Origin: Pseudobutyrivibrio sp. YE44
Lineage (GTDB): Bacteria; Bacillota; Clostridia; Lachnospirales; Lachnospiraceae
DNA length: 64,000 nt
Direction of reading: 5' to 3'
Assembly (NCBI RefSeq): GCF_900104335.1
Contig: NZ_FMXT01000009.1
Location: 27,058 to 91,057, forward strand
A model generated the notes under the pieces. That model was not told where the DNA came from. It saw only the letters and a program-made list of their open reading frames with translations, and did not search any database. The position numbers and the translations under genes were made by a program. This document shows, in pieces, positions 36,031-45,603 of the stretch. Position 1 is the stretch's first letter. Every line of letters begins with the position of its first letter.

Positions 36031-36762
36031 CTAGTCATCTAAGCCATAAATCTGCGCATCTTCCTTAACCTGAAGAATGGCTCTCATAGTATAGAAATCA
36101 TCAGGAGTTGTAATCTTGATGTTTTCATATGGGCCATCAATCATGTGAAGGTCATATCCGTAATGCTGCATCATAGTACATGAATCGATAAATGAATCAA
36201 TCCCCTCTTCAAGAGCTTTTCTGTGTGACCCAATAATCTCATCAAGCCAGAAACTCTGTGGAGCCTTAGCAACTCTTGAATGAGCTCGATCTGGAACAAG
36301 AAGAATTTTTCCTTCGTCGTCAATCTCAACAATAGTTTCCTTAACAATACCGCTAGTAATAGAAGAACCATACTTCTTAACTGCTTCGATATTATCACTA
36401 AGTAACTTTGAGTTAATTAATGGACGAACACCATCATGAATAAGTACAACTGACTTTTCACCGTTTGCAACTTCTTCAGCAGCACAAAGACCATTGTAAA
36501 TTGAAAGCTGACCAGTAGCTCCTCCTGGAACAACCTTAACAACCTTATTAAGTCTATACTTGTAAACTAAATCATTAAAGAAATCAATCCATTCCTTAAC
36601 GCATACAACTACAACTGCATCAATATCATCGTTGTTCTCAAAAAATTCGATTGTGTGAACGATAATAGGTTTGTTGTAAATGTCCAGGAACTGCTTTGGA
36701 CGCTCCTTACTATGCATTCTACTACCTACACCACCGGCAAATATCAATCCAATATTCATCAT
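36031..36762 (-). CDS. IspD/TarI-like cytidylyltransferase
   Basis: A 243-residue enzyme with IFAGGVGSRM and RPKQFLDIYNKPIIVHT, the CTP-binding signature of the IspD/TarI family, and HDGVRPLI further along. It could make 4-diphosphocytidyl-methylerythritol (IspD) or CDP-ribitol or another CDP-polyol (TarI). Its neighbours, an SDR and a LicD protein in a capsule operon, favour the polyol role. GAGAGG lies before two adjacent ATGs. Confidence 0.82.
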   Translation of the reverse strand: MMNIGLIFAGGVGSRMHSKERPKQFLDIYNKPIIVHTIEFFENNDDIDAVVVVCVKEWIDFFNDLVYKYRLNKVVKVVPGGATGQLSIYNGLCAAEEVANGEKSVVLIHDGVRPLINSKLLSDNIEAVKKYGSSITSGIVKETIVEIDDEGKILLVPDRAHSRVAKAPQSFWLDEIIGSHRKALEEGIDSFIDSCTMMQHYGYDLHMIDGPYENIKITTPDDFYTMRAILQVKEDAQIYGLDD

Positions 36763-36782
36763 TTATTCCTCTCTTAATACAA

Positions 36783-37574
36783 TTATTTTACGTATACATC
36801 AAACTCATGAGGAGCTACACGCTTCTCAACTGGAGGCAACTCCATATAGTTACCGTACATCTGTGTCAAATACTGATCATAGCCCTTAGGAGCCATAAAC
36901 ATTTTTCCTTCAAAAGGAAGCTCTATAGTTGTCTCAAATGTCCAACGTTCAATGATTTCCTTCTCGCATCTTAAACCAAAGGTACTTCCGATATATTCAG
37001 ACTTGTAAAAATCATTCTTCTGAAGATTCATTATAAGATCCTTATACATCTTTTCTCTCCCCTTGAGTATATAAAGAACTTTACATAAAGCTGTTTTAAA
37101 CTTTAACTCAGACCAAGGAAGGAATGTTCTACCAATTCTACATCCGCTATCACATGCCTTTCTAATAAGCATCTTGGCATTGTCCTTGTTGTCTCCATAT
37201 CCATCGATTGGGAAGATATCTATAAATAAACCACCCTGAGACTTGTCACCTTTTTTAATAACAGTCTTAGTGTTTTCAATTTTCGCAAATGGTAAAGGAT
37301 AATTGGTACCATCTCCTATTTGTGTTAAAGATAAAAATCCAAACTTTTCTGGATGATTCTTACCTAAAGACATTAATTTCTCGTAATCTGGTCTAGGCAT
37401 AGACAAATCAACATCGTCATCCCAAGGAATAAATCCTTTGTGTCTAATAGCACCAAGTAAGGTACCACCAGCAAGGAAATAAGTAAGACCTTCTTCCTTA
37501 CAAAGTTTGTCAAACTGTTCCATCATCTCTAATTGGATATTGTGTAGTTCATTAATATCTTCAAGCTTTCTCAT
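36783..37574 (-). CDS. LicD family phosphotransferase
   Basis: A 263-residue protein with AGGTLLGAIRHKGFIPWDDDVDLSMPRPDYEKL; the D52-D54/D56 cluster binds metal. LicD proteins transfer phosphocholine or a phospho-polyol from a CDP-linked donor to a glycan. Its place directly after the polymerase gene (14-nt overlap) and before the cytidylyltransferase gene makes a CDP-polyol donor the natural reading. GAGGAG precedes the ATG. Confidence 0.88.
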   Translation of the reverse strand: MRKLEDINELHNIQLEMMEQFDKLCKEEGLTYFLAGGTLLGAIRHKGFIPWDDDVDLSMPRPDYEKLMSLGKNHPEKFGFLSLTQIGDGTNYPLPFAKIENTKTVIKKGDKSQGGLFIDIFPIDGYGDNKDNAKMLIRKACDSGCRIGRTFLPWSELKFKTALCKVLYILKGREKMYKDLIMNLQKNDFYKSEYIGSTFGLRCEKEIIERWTFETTIELPFEGKMFMAPKGYDQYLTQMYGNYMELPPVEKRVAPHEFDVYVK

Positions 37575-38730
37575 TAATTCTCCTCTTTTCTAGAGCCGAT
37601 GCCCAAATAAGTGCCATTACTGATATGAAAATCTTGTTGTAAGAAATTTCAATAGTACTGATAAATGTTAAAACATAAATAAATAAAATTAGTGGATAGA
37701 CCCTGTCTCTATTCTCTTCAGTCTTATAGTTATAAGCAATTGAATATATAAAAATACCAACAAGACCTGCTGTTCCAACAATTCCAATTTGTGATATCCA
37801 ATCTATCAATCCATTCTGTGAATTAGCATATCCAGTGAAGAACATATACACTTCATAAGTAGAGGCATATCCATATCCGAACCATAGTTTCTGAAGCAAA
37901 ATAAACGGTACCCAAATATAAATATCTACTCTACCAGTAAGAGTTAAACTTCTTCCTAATAGCTCAGTTACTATTTTCTGAACCACTCCTGAATTTAACA
38001 ACAAACTATATGTAATAACAAATGATCCGCATAACAGAAGTACTACTGTATAAACCTTCGGATTTTCATATAATACCTTGTATCTTGATAAAAATAAGTA
38101 AAATATAAAGAATGCTGCTGTTCCAACAATTCCTGTTGCACAAGAAACCTTTAAACTTATAACTACCATAAATACACTAAATAGTGATACTTCGAGTAGC
38201 TTTAATCTGTTCTTTCTACGATTGTATAAATATATGGCCAAAAACAATAAATGTATATATACGACTACGAATTTTGAACCCAAGAAATATATTTTATCGC
38301 GAGGTCCAATTGCAAATGCTAATGCATCATTCGCTGCAATTACCAGAACTAATAAAACTTCATAATACTTTAATATCTTATCTATTAAGCCTCTAGAGCC
38401 AATAATTCCTAGTAAAAGGAATGTTTCTATAACAGAAATACTAAACTCTATAGCAGAACTTAAAATATTAAAATCAGCATAATCGTATCGCTGAACATAA
38501 GAAGTGTATATAGTGACTGCAGATGTTAACAATATGCAAGCCCATAGTTTCCAATTATCCTTTATAAAATCAATCCTAGGAATTTGGAACACTAAATATA
38601 TGCCAACTATTACAAAAATTACATCTCTCATTTTTCTGTAATTAGGGACATAATTCAAGTTGACAAACATTGCCATAAACATAAGAATCGCAATTACATA
38701 TATAAAATCAGGTTTAATGTACTTTTTCAT
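37561..38730 (-). CDS. wzy: Wzy-like O-antigen polymerase (second)
   Basis: A 389-residue, very hydrophobic protein with about 10-11 membrane helices and a larger outside loop near 255-310 containing GRSLTLTGRVDIYIWVPFI and GYGYASTYEV. The loop resembles the R-x-D/G-x-G region of Wzy_C. It pairs with the flippase at 32.3 kb. Sequence identity to the polymerase at 21.1 kb is not evident, so the two probably serve different polymers. Confidence 0.8.
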   Translation of the reverse strand: MKKYIKPDFIYVIAILMFMAMFVNLNYVPNYRKMRDVIFVIVGIYLVFQIPRIDFIKDNWKLWACILLTSAVTIYTSYVQRYDYADFNILSSAIEFSISVIETFLLLGIIGSRGLIDKILKYYEVLLVLVIAANDALAFAIGPRDKIYFLGSKFVVVYIHLLFLAIYLYNRRKNRLKLLEVSLFSVFMVVISLKVSCATGIVGTAAFFIFYLFLSRYKVLYENPKVYTVVLLLCGSFVITYSLLLNSGVVQKIVTELLGRSLTLTGRVDIYIWVPFILLQKLWFGYGYASTYEVYMFFTGYANSQNGLIDWISQIGIVGTAGLVGIFIYSIAYNYKTEENRDRVYPLILFIYVLTFISTIEISYNKIFISVMALIWASALEKRRINEKA

Positions 38731-38741
38731 ATTACTTCCTA

Positions 38742-39776
38742 TTAAACATGTCTGCTGCTAATCTTAAGAATAAGATATACTACATCAACAAACTTAAGAC
38801 GCATAAACAATAACTGAACACTCTTACCAAACCTTTTAAAGTTGAATCCACCATACTTCAGTGCTTTACGACATTCAGGAGATGAGATAGATGATAATAG
38901 TTTCTTACGCTTTGTAATGAAGTTCATGTTATCATCCTTGATTATCATTTTAAGAGCTGCAATCAAGAATGAACTGTATAAGAAACAAATACACTCTTCA
39001 ATTAACTCTCCATATTTGTAAAGCTCAACTTTTTTTAGTGATTCTCGAAGGAAATGGTTAATTTTATCTATTCTATCTTCTCTGAATACATGAGTCAATG
39101 ACGCTGCATTATCACAGTAGAAATAAAGTGCCTTTGTAACAATAGCAACTCTATCAACAACACTGTATAGAGTAAGAAGCGAATACACATCTTCTGCTAT
39201 AATTTCTCTTTCTGATACAAACTTCCAATTTATGGAATCAATCTTAGCCTTGCTATACATGCAACACCATGCACTCATCCATAAACCTGAAACTGTCTTA
39301 CCTTTGCTAGCAATTAATGCTGGAAGAACATCCTCGCGAACTTCATTTCCTGTATAAAGAACTTTGCTTGGCTGTGGAATATTGTTCTTATAAACATTTC
39401 CATTTCCATCTACTCTAGAGAAACCATATAAAACAATATCAGCATCATTTTCAATCTGCTTTGAAATACACTGTGCCACCAAATCTTTGCTTACAAAATC
39501 GTCACTATCTAAGAAAAATACAAACTCTCCTGTAGCGTGCTCAAGACCAGTGTTTCTTGCCTCACCCAAGCCTGCATTCTTTTTGTGAACAACTTTGATT
39601 CGGGAATCTTTTTTAGCCCACTCCTCACATTTTTGAGGGCAAGAATCAGTCGCACCATCATCAACCATTATAATTTCAATATTTCTATATGTTTGATTGA
39701 TTACGCTTTCCATACATCTATCTAAATATTTTTCAACATTGTAGATAGGAAGTATAATCGAAACTAGTTTTTCCAA
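38742..39776 (-). CDS. Glycosyltransferase family 2
   Basis: A 344-residue GT2 enzyme with VSIILPIYNVEKYLDRCMESV, DDGATDSCP (variant of DDGSTDSS), GLGEARNTGL and FLDSDDFVS. The start is set at TTG 39776, with GGAGGA 7 nt upstream; the ATG at 39791 is part of that ribosome site. The C-terminus carries basic residues likely to hold it near the membrane. Confidence 0.87.
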   Translation of the reverse strand: MEKLVSIILPIYNVEKYLDRCMESVINQTYRNIEIIMVDDGATDSCPQKCEEWAKKDSRIKVVHKKNAGLGEARNTGLEHATGEFVFFLDSDDFVSKDLVAQCISKQIENDADIVLYGFSRVDGNGNVYKNNIPQPSKVLYTGNEVREDVLPALIASKGKTVSGLWMSAWCCMYSKAKIDSINWKFVSEREIIAEDVYSLLTLYSVVDRVAIVTKALYFYCDNAASLTHVFREDRIDKINHFLRESLKKVELYKYGELIEECICFLYSSFLIAALKMIIKDDNMNFITKRKKLLSSISSPECRKALKYGGFNFKRFGKSVQLLFMRLKFVDVVYLILKISSRHV

Positions 39777-39799
39777 GCGAAAATCCTCCATTTATAATT

Positions 39800-40852
39800 C
39801 TATAATGCTAACGCTTTAATGTGTGCTTCACACATTCTTTCAATACTATAATCATGTCCCTTTTTAATGAGGAATCTTGAATATGTGCTATTTTCCGCTG
39901 CTAATAGCTTACAAATTCCATCATAAATTCCATCAACATCATTAGGATCATATAAGTATTGTGAATACTCTCCATTTAAGAACTCAACCGCTGCACCACT
40001 TCCATTAGTAGAAATGATTGGAGTACCAAATGAAGCAGCTTCATTTATTACAAGTCCCCAGCACTCCTGTCTTGATGGCAAAAGGAGTACTGCAGCTTTT
40101 CTATACTCTTCATTTAAATCTTCTTTTTGAAGGAATGGAATCACCTCAACATTTGGAACTTCATCAATATGAAGATCATTACAGAATTCTTCTGTTCTTT
40201 TTCCCATTCCTACAAATTTATAGTGAATATTGGAATCCTTTTTTGCAATCTGAACTGCAATATCCAATCCCTTATAATCAAAATACTGACCTATAACTAA
40301 AACGTATTTTTCACGAGTTTGCTGCAAGTTTTCATTTGCTGCCAATTCGTTTTCGTTGTATGAGCTAAAATAATATGGTATAACCTCTGCTTCTCCAACT
40401 ATCTTTTTAATATGTTCAGCAGAAGCCTCTCCGGCCGCAAGATATTTATCAGCCCCATTAATAAAGAATCTTTTGATTTTATTCTTCATTCCTGTATCAC
40501 CAATAAAAATCTCACCGTCAAAACTAAGTGTATATTTGATGCCCTTCATACGCATGTACAAAATAGCCAGAAGCTGGCTTGGACTATTGAAACAGCTAAT
40601 AATTATTTCATCAAAACCTTTATTTATATACTTAATTATTCCGAGAGAAATGGAATTCTCATTCTTATAATTAATACCATCTAAATAAGCCTTTTGATAC
40701 TTTGTATCAATACTCTTAGACCAAGCTTCATTTCTATTACCAGATTTTTGACGTTCATACAAAACAGTAAGATCTGATTTTTCAGCTAATTGATTAAAGA
40801 ACTTGACTTTATATGGAACTTCTATATTAGTGATATAAAGTATTTTTTTCAT
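39800..40852 (-). CDS. Glycosyltransferase family 4
   Basis: A 350-residue GT-B enzyme: LVIGQYFDYKGLDIAVQIAK and RQECWGLVINEAASFGTPII (E-x7-E-type donor site) are in the C-terminal domain. The N-terminal domain is short, and starts LYITNIEVPYKVKFFNQLA, typical of enzymes acting on lipid-linked acceptors. GAAGGA precedes the ATG. Confidence 0.86.
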   Translation of the reverse strand: MKKILYITNIEVPYKVKFFNQLAEKSDLTVLYERQKSGNRNEAWSKSIDTKYQKAYLDGINYKNENSISLGIIKYINKGFDEIIISCFNSPSQLLAILYMRMKGIKYTLSFDGEIFIGDTGMKNKIKRFFINGADKYLAAGEASAEHIKKIVGEAEVIPYYFSSYNENELAANENLQQTREKYVLVIGQYFDYKGLDIAVQIAKKDSNIHYKFVGMGKRTEEFCNDLHIDEVPNVEVIPFLQKEDLNEEYRKAAVLLLPSRQECWGLVINEAASFGTPIISTNGSGAAVEFLNGEYSQYLYDPNDVDGIYDGICKLLAAENSTYSRFLIKKGHDYSIERMCEAHIKALAL

Positions 40853-40876
40853 AATCCTTCAAAATCCTCGTTCTGA

Positions 40877-41944
40877 TTACATCGCTTTATTTATACAGTC
40901 TTTAATAAAGTCAAGCGCCTCTTTTTTCTGCTCATTTAAAGTTTTGTCTGCAACAGTATAATCAATCTCATTGTCTACAGACATAATGTTGTTCATATCT
41001 AAGTCTCTACCTGTAATACCCACTAACTCAAGCAACTCTTTAGAGCGGTTATTAACACTCTTACCATTATCTAATTCAATAGCAAATTTCTTCTTAAATA
41101 AGATAGAGAAAACTGTGCCATGGAATGAATTAGTTACAAAGTACTTAGAGTAATAAATCCAAGCTAAGAAATCCGCTGGTGAACAATTCTTAAAGAACTC
41201 AACACTCTTCTTAGCATTGATAACTTTACAACCTGTTGCCTCTGATAATTTATTAGCATAGTCTAATAAATCCTTAGGCTCTCTAATGTAATATACAAAA
41301 ATATAATCTTCAGCAATTGGTCGCTTACCAACAACCTTTTCCCATTCCTCTTTACTTAATAAAAGAGTTGGGTCAACTACTACTTCTGAATCTTTTCCCG
41401 AGAATGACTTAACTAAGTTCTTACCGCTTTCCTCACGAACTGAAATACCGTTAAAATCATTTAACAATTCTTCATAATCGAACTTGTCATAATCAGGACG
41501 TTTCTCAAAACCAAAGCTTGCGGCATAAGAATTTTTCTTCTTTGAATCTTTTACGAAATCCAAGAAATAAGCCTCATCGCCATCAGTACAAGCATAATTC
41601 CATACCTGGTCACTTCCTGAAAAGAAGCAATCATAAACATCATCAGCCTGCTTAATATCCTTTGGTGTATATTCCTTTGATGAAAGTGAAATATACTTTT
41701 TAATAAATGAGTTAAATGCTTTATTCTTTCTAACACGGAAGATTAATTGGATAAATGACTTTATCCAATTATCTCCGTTAGTAAATCCTGCGAATGGAGA
41801 AACAACGCTTTCGATTTTCTCACACTTATAATCAACTATATCGCAGTCATGTCCCATATCTCTTATGGATTTGTTCAACGCATATGCCTGAAGAACTGCA
41901 CCATAATTTACTGCTCTATGGAATGTTAATATTCCTATCTTCAT
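40877..41944 (-). CDS. Polysaccharide pyruvyl transferase family protein (copy 1)
   Basis: A 355-residue protein with IGILTFHRAVNYGAVLQAYAL, FSGSDQVWNYACTDGDEAYFLDF and TNSFHGTVFSILFKKKFAIEL, the three standard blocks of the pyruvyl transferase family of capsule clusters. It is clearly different from the copy at 33.8 kb, so the polymer may carry two such substituents, or one copy may have another role. GAGGA precedes the ATG. Confidence 0.85.
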   Translation of the reverse strand: MKIGILTFHRAVNYGAVLQAYALNKSIRDMGHDCDIVDYKCEKIESVVSPFAGFTNGDNWIKSFIQLIFRVRKNKAFNSFIKKYISLSSKEYTPKDIKQADDVYDCFFSGSDQVWNYACTDGDEAYFLDFVKDSKKKNSYAASFGFEKRPDYDKFDYEELLNDFNGISVREESGKNLVKSFSGKDSEVVVDPTLLLSKEEWEKVVGKRPIAEDYIFVYYIREPKDLLDYANKLSEATGCKVINAKKSVEFFKNCSPADFLAWIYYSKYFVTNSFHGTVFSILFKKKFAIELDNGKSVNNRSKELLELVGITGRDLDMNNIMSVDNEIDYTVADKTLNEQKKEALDFIKDCINKAM

Positions 41945-41959
41945 TGTCTGTCCTCGTTA

Positions 41960-43132
41960 CTACTTGCCTAACTGTGCTGCGATATCAGCATCTACAATTT
42001 CTTCACCAGTCTTATCCTTAAGCTGCTCCATAGAAGCTGCTGAAAGACCATTGTTAACTGTTGCACACATATCACATGTACTGCACTTATCAAGATCCTC
42101 CTTTGAAACCTTACCATCGCGAAGGTCACGAACGATCTTGTTCTCATACATGCTGTACTTCTTCTTTGTCCAGAACTTAGCCTTGTGACGGATTACCCAC
42201 CAAAGTGGTACCCAGATGTACTTGTGCATTGCAGGTGAAACTGAACCAATCATCCAGCAATCACGGTCACAACATCTAACCTTTGAACGAACTGCCTCAG
42301 CCTCTGGAGAATTCCAAAGCTCATCCCAAGACTGGTTGTTAAGGTTACCCATAACCTCTTTATCCTTTGTACCATTACATGGCATTACATCACCGTAAGG
42401 ATCGATGAAGAATGTATCAAATGACATATCACATGGAAGAAGTCTCTTCTGTCCATAGATGTAGTTGATAAGTCCGTGGTTGAAGTATGCTCTGAACCAC
42501 TTCTTAGGGCTCTTGCTTGCAAGAAGCTCGTTAACAAGGTTCTCGAAGTTCTGAGCAACCATTGGACGATCCTTGATAATGTTCTTTGCCTCTACGAAAT
42601 AGAAGCTGTTGTGAAGAGATGCTGTAGCGAACTCCATACCCATCTCATCTGAAAGCTTGTAAAGAGGTACAAGGTCAGGAGCGTTCTTATCCTGAACTGT
42701 CATACCAAATCCAACGTCTGTCATACCCATCTCGCGAAGCTTCTTAAGTGTCTGATATCCTCTCTGGAAACCATTCTCAAGACCACGAATCTCGTTGTTT
42801 GTCTGCTCAAGACCCTCGATTGAAATACGAATACCAATCTGTGGGAATTCCTTACATAAATCTACAATACGATCTGTAAAGAAACCGTTTGTAGAGATAA
42901 CGATACGATCTGACTTCTTATAAAGCTCACGAACGATATCCTTGATATCTGTTCTGATGAAAGGCTCACCACCTGTGATGTTTGTGAAGTACATCTTAGG
43001 AAGCTTCTTGATTGTCTCAATTGAGATCTCTTCCTCAGGCTTTGATGGAGCCTTATATCTGTTACACATTGAACAACGTGCATTACATCTGTATGTTACA
43101 ATTACAGTACCGTTTAATTTCTTCTCAGCCAT
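41960..43132 (-). CDS. Radical SAM/SPASM protein in glycan operon
   Basis: A 390-residue protein. Residues 16-23 (C-NAR-C-SM-C, CX3CX2C) bind the radical SAM [4Fe-4S] cluster; TGGEPFIRTD is the GGEP motif for SAM binding. A C-terminal Cys-rich SPASM-type part (CDMSFDTFFIDPYGDVMPCNG, CCDRDCW, CSTCDMC) would hold extra clusters. SPASM enzymes modify peptides, proteins or small molecules. No peptide precursor was seen nearby, and its position between an acyltransferase and a pyruvyl transferase gene suggests action on a sugar or lipid-linked glycan. Substrate unknown. Confidence 0.82.
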   Translation of the reverse strand: MAEKKLNGTVIVTYRCNARCSMCNRYKAPSKPEEEISIETIKKLPKMYFTNITGGEPFIRTDIKDIVRELYKKSDRIVISTNGFFTDRIVDLCKEFPQIGIRISIEGLEQTNNEIRGLENGFQRGYQTLKKLREMGMTDVGFGMTVQDKNAPDLVPLYKLSDEMGMEFATASLHNSFYFVEAKNIIKDRPMVAQNFENLVNELLASKSPKKWFRAYFNHGLINYIYGQKRLLPCDMSFDTFFIDPYGDVMPCNGTKDKEVMGNLNNQSWDELWNSPEAEAVRSKVRCCDRDCWMIGSVSPAMHKYIWVPLWWVIRHKAKFWTKKKYSMYENKIVRDLRDGKVSKEDLDKCSTCDMCATVNNGLSAASMEQLKDKTGEEIVDADIAAQLGK

Positions 43133-43135
43133 TAG

Positions 43136-44128
43136 TTATTTCTCCTTTATTATTCCCATTAACTTATCAATAATTTTTTTACCAATGAAAGCAAAAATTA
43201 TTGCTCCCACTAGTACTAAACAAAATGAAATAAAATAATTCATATAATCATTACCGGTTAATCTAAGCAAGTGTGCTTTCTCAACAACCCTGAATATAAT
43301 CATATGACATAAATATACCTCAAAGCTTATGCCTCCTAAGAATCGTAGTGCAGAAGCGTTAAATACATTCTTTTCTCCTACGCTCATTCCGTAAAGCAAA
43401 GCAAAGATACCAAATACCAACATCACTATTGGGCCAGAGTATACAGCAAAATACACCACTGTAACTACCAATAATGCAAGAGCAAATAGAATACTTCCAT
43501 GCTTAATTTTCTCAAGCTGTTCACGGTAAATGTATACCATTCCACCAGCCATAAAAAACATAAATGAATAAGCAATTGATGTTCTATCTGTATCAAAATA
43601 TGTTCCACTCACATAGTTCATCAAAATCGAAACGATAAATGAAAACCATGCACGTTTCTTATCTGATAAAAGAAAAACCATAAACGGGAACATGATGTAA
43701 AAAACAAATACAGTTCCTAAGAACCAGCCAACGCCGATTACTTTAATATGTGCATTAGGAATTAACCCAAAACATAATGTAAGATTTGCAAACACCTCAT
43801 ATAATGAATTTAATGATGGCGACATCACAAAATCTAATAAACAAAGAGCTGCAAAAAAAGGCCAAATTTTCATATAGCGTTTCTTGTAGAAATCAGCTAT
43901 ATCCATCTGCTTATTCTTGATTCTCTCATAATATCCACAGCAGATACCAAAACCGCTGACAGTCATAAACAAGAAAACAAAATTAGCAAATGATGGAACC
44001 ATTTTATCAAAGAAAAAGCCTGTTACTCCAAACTTTCCGTTGGTCATTACATGTATGAGAACAATGCCCACGCAAGCTAAAGCTCTGATTCCATCTAGGG
44101 CATCATAACGTTTTGTATTTGCCGACAT
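43136..44128 (-). CDS. Membrane acyltransferase (acyltransferase-3 family)
   Basis: A 330-residue protein with about ten membrane helices; YDALDGIRALACVGIVLIHVMTNG carries the family His. It should transfer acetyl or another acyl group to the glycan. GAGG precedes the ATG, 7 nt upstream. Different from the acyltransferase at 28.7 kb, with little sequence in common. Confidence 0.86.
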   Translation of the reverse strand: MSANTKRYDALDGIRALACVGIVLIHVMTNGKFGVTGFFFDKMVPSFANFVFLFMTVSGFGICCGYYERIKNKQMDIADFYKKRYMKIWPFFAALCLLDFVMSPSLNSLYEVFANLTLCFGLIPNAHIKVIGVGWFLGTVFVFYIMFPFMVFLLSDKKRAWFSFIVSILMNYVSGTYFDTDRTSIAYSFMFFMAGGMVYIYREQLEKIKHGSILFALALLVVTVVYFAVYSGPIVMLVFGIFALLYGMSVGEKNVFNASALRFLGGISFEVYLCHMIIFRVVEKAHLLRLTGNDYMNYFISFCLVLVGAIIFAFIGKKIIDKLMGIIKEK

Positions 44129-44130
44129 GA

Positions 44131-45333
44131 TTACACCTCATATAATTTCAAAAGCTTAACAAGATACTCATCTATAGTATCAAAGCTAAGGTTCTTGCAC
44201 GCATCATGCATTGCCTTTGCCTTGTTATCGTCCTGCCATATTGTATGAATAGCATCACAAAGCTGCTCAACATTACCACTCTCATAAAGAAGACCTGTTT
44301 CGCCAACCTTTATAAGCTCTGGAATTCCGCCGATGTTTGCACCAATAACTGGTGTTCCATACATCTGAGATTCCATTACTGAGAATGGGCAATTTTCATA
44401 CCATTCAGATGAGTATACAGACATCTTTGCCTTGCGAATAAGGTTCGCTAAATCATCTCCGCTCTGGAAGCCGACGTTTTTAATATTGTCAACACCCTTG
44501 AGAAGATCTTCAAGTGGACCCTTGCCTGCGAAAATGAAGTTAACCTCAGGCATTCTCTTAGCAGCCTCGATAAGTGTTCTGATTCCCTTTTCTTCTGAAT
44601 ATCTTCCAAAGTAAAGTACGTAATCTTCCTTCTCAGTCTCTACCCAAGGAATTTCCTGAATAAAGTTGTGAACTGCAACTGTCTTTGGAGCAAAAAGAGG
44701 ATTGCTATCAAGCTTACTCTTCATGAACTCACTACAACAGATGAATGTATCAATATATTTATATGTACCTTTAAGTTTCCAATAAGTTGCCTCAAGTGTA
44801 CCGATAAAACTCTTTGCAGTGCTACCGTGAATGCATTTACCCTTTGTACAATTCATAAACTTGCCAGTGAGACACTTCTCACAATTCTCACGTGTGTTTG
44901 GATTGTTACACATGTGATTTGGACAAACCAACTGATAATCATGTGCAGTGAAAACAATTTTGCACTGGTGACCAGTCTGCTTTCTCCACTTAACGATTTC
45001 CAAAATCATGGAAGGTGTTAATTGATAATTAAAGTTATTCAAATGAACAACGTCTGGAGCGAAATCATCAAGCACCAAACGAATCTTTTGTCTCGCTTCT
45101 TTTGAATAAATTGTCTTAAGAGGATAAGTCATCTTCTCGAACTTGCTTGCATCATGAAAATCCATATCTGATGTGTAAGCATCAACTCTGTTTCCGACGC
45201 ATCTGCCCTCGTGCTCCATACCAAAGTATTGAACCTCGTGTCCATTAGCTGTGAGAGCCTCGCCTAGTTTGAAAATATAAGTTTCTGAACCACCATTAGG
45301 ATAAAGAAACTTATTTACCATAAGTACTTTCAT
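44131..45333 (-). CDS. Glycosyltransferase family 4
   Basis: A 400-residue GT-B enzyme: VLMVNKFLYPNGGSETYIFKL at the N-terminus, a Cys-rich insert (CNNPNTRENCEKCLTGKFMNCTKGKC, about residues 145-170) possibly binding zinc, YFGRYSEEKGIRTLIEAA, and ENCPFSVMESQMYGTPVIG (E-x7-E). ATG 45333 has GTGGAG 6 nt upstream; a GTG four codons earlier overlaps that site. It is the first gene of the long Wzx/Wzy operon, with a promoter close upstream. Confidence 0.86.
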   Translation of the reverse strand: MKVLMVNKFLYPNGGSETYIFKLGEALTANGHEVQYFGMEHEGRCVGNRVDAYTSDMDFHDASKFEKMTYPLKTIYSKEARQKIRLVLDDFAPDVVHLNNFNYQLTPSMILEIVKWRKQTGHQCKIVFTAHDYQLVCPNHMCNNPNTRENCEKCLTGKFMNCTKGKCIHGSTAKSFIGTLEATYWKLKGTYKYIDTFICCSEFMKSKLDSNPLFAPKTVAVHNFIQEIPWVETEKEDYVLYFGRYSEEKGIRTLIEAAKRMPEVNFIFAGKGPLEDLLKGVDNIKNVGFQSGDDLANLIRKAKMSVYSSEWYENCPFSVMESQMYGTPVIGANIGGIPELIKVGETGLLYESGNVEQLCDAIHTIWQDDNKAKAMHDACKNLSFDTIDEYLVKLLKLYEV

Positions 45334-45389
45334 TTCGAACTCCACCTAAACATTTTTCTCGATGTGCCCATAAAAAGCCATCTTGTCGA

Positions 45390-45419
45390 ATTATACACTG
45401 TGGACGAGTCTGTTGACAA
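45390..45419 (-). promoter_or_regulatory. Sigma-A promoter of the Wzx/Wzy operon
   Basis: Minus-strand TTGTCA, 18 nt, TATAAT. About 55 nt of leader separate it from ATG 45333. Strong match; it would drive the 13 kb run of genes to the terminator near 32.25 kb. Confidence 0.72.
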
Positions 45420-45549
45420 TTACGATTTGGTACAAAAGTGGTGGGTATTATTTTATTATCTTATGTAACTTTTCACAATTCCGACATAAATGTTACATTT
45501 CTCCCATAGGAGAGTGTTCTAAAATATCTATAATAACTCTATATTTAAA

Positions 45550-45583
45550 AGAGGCTTCTACGCCCGAAAGCGTAGAAGCCTCT
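45550..45583 (-). terminator. Intrinsic terminator after the first coiled-coil protein gene
   Basis: Perfect 14-bp stem (AGAGGCTTCTACGC) with a 6-nt loop, followed by TTTT on the minus-strand exit. Confidence 0.9.
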
Positions 45584-45603
45584 CCTCTAATTATGTTTTT
45601 CAA

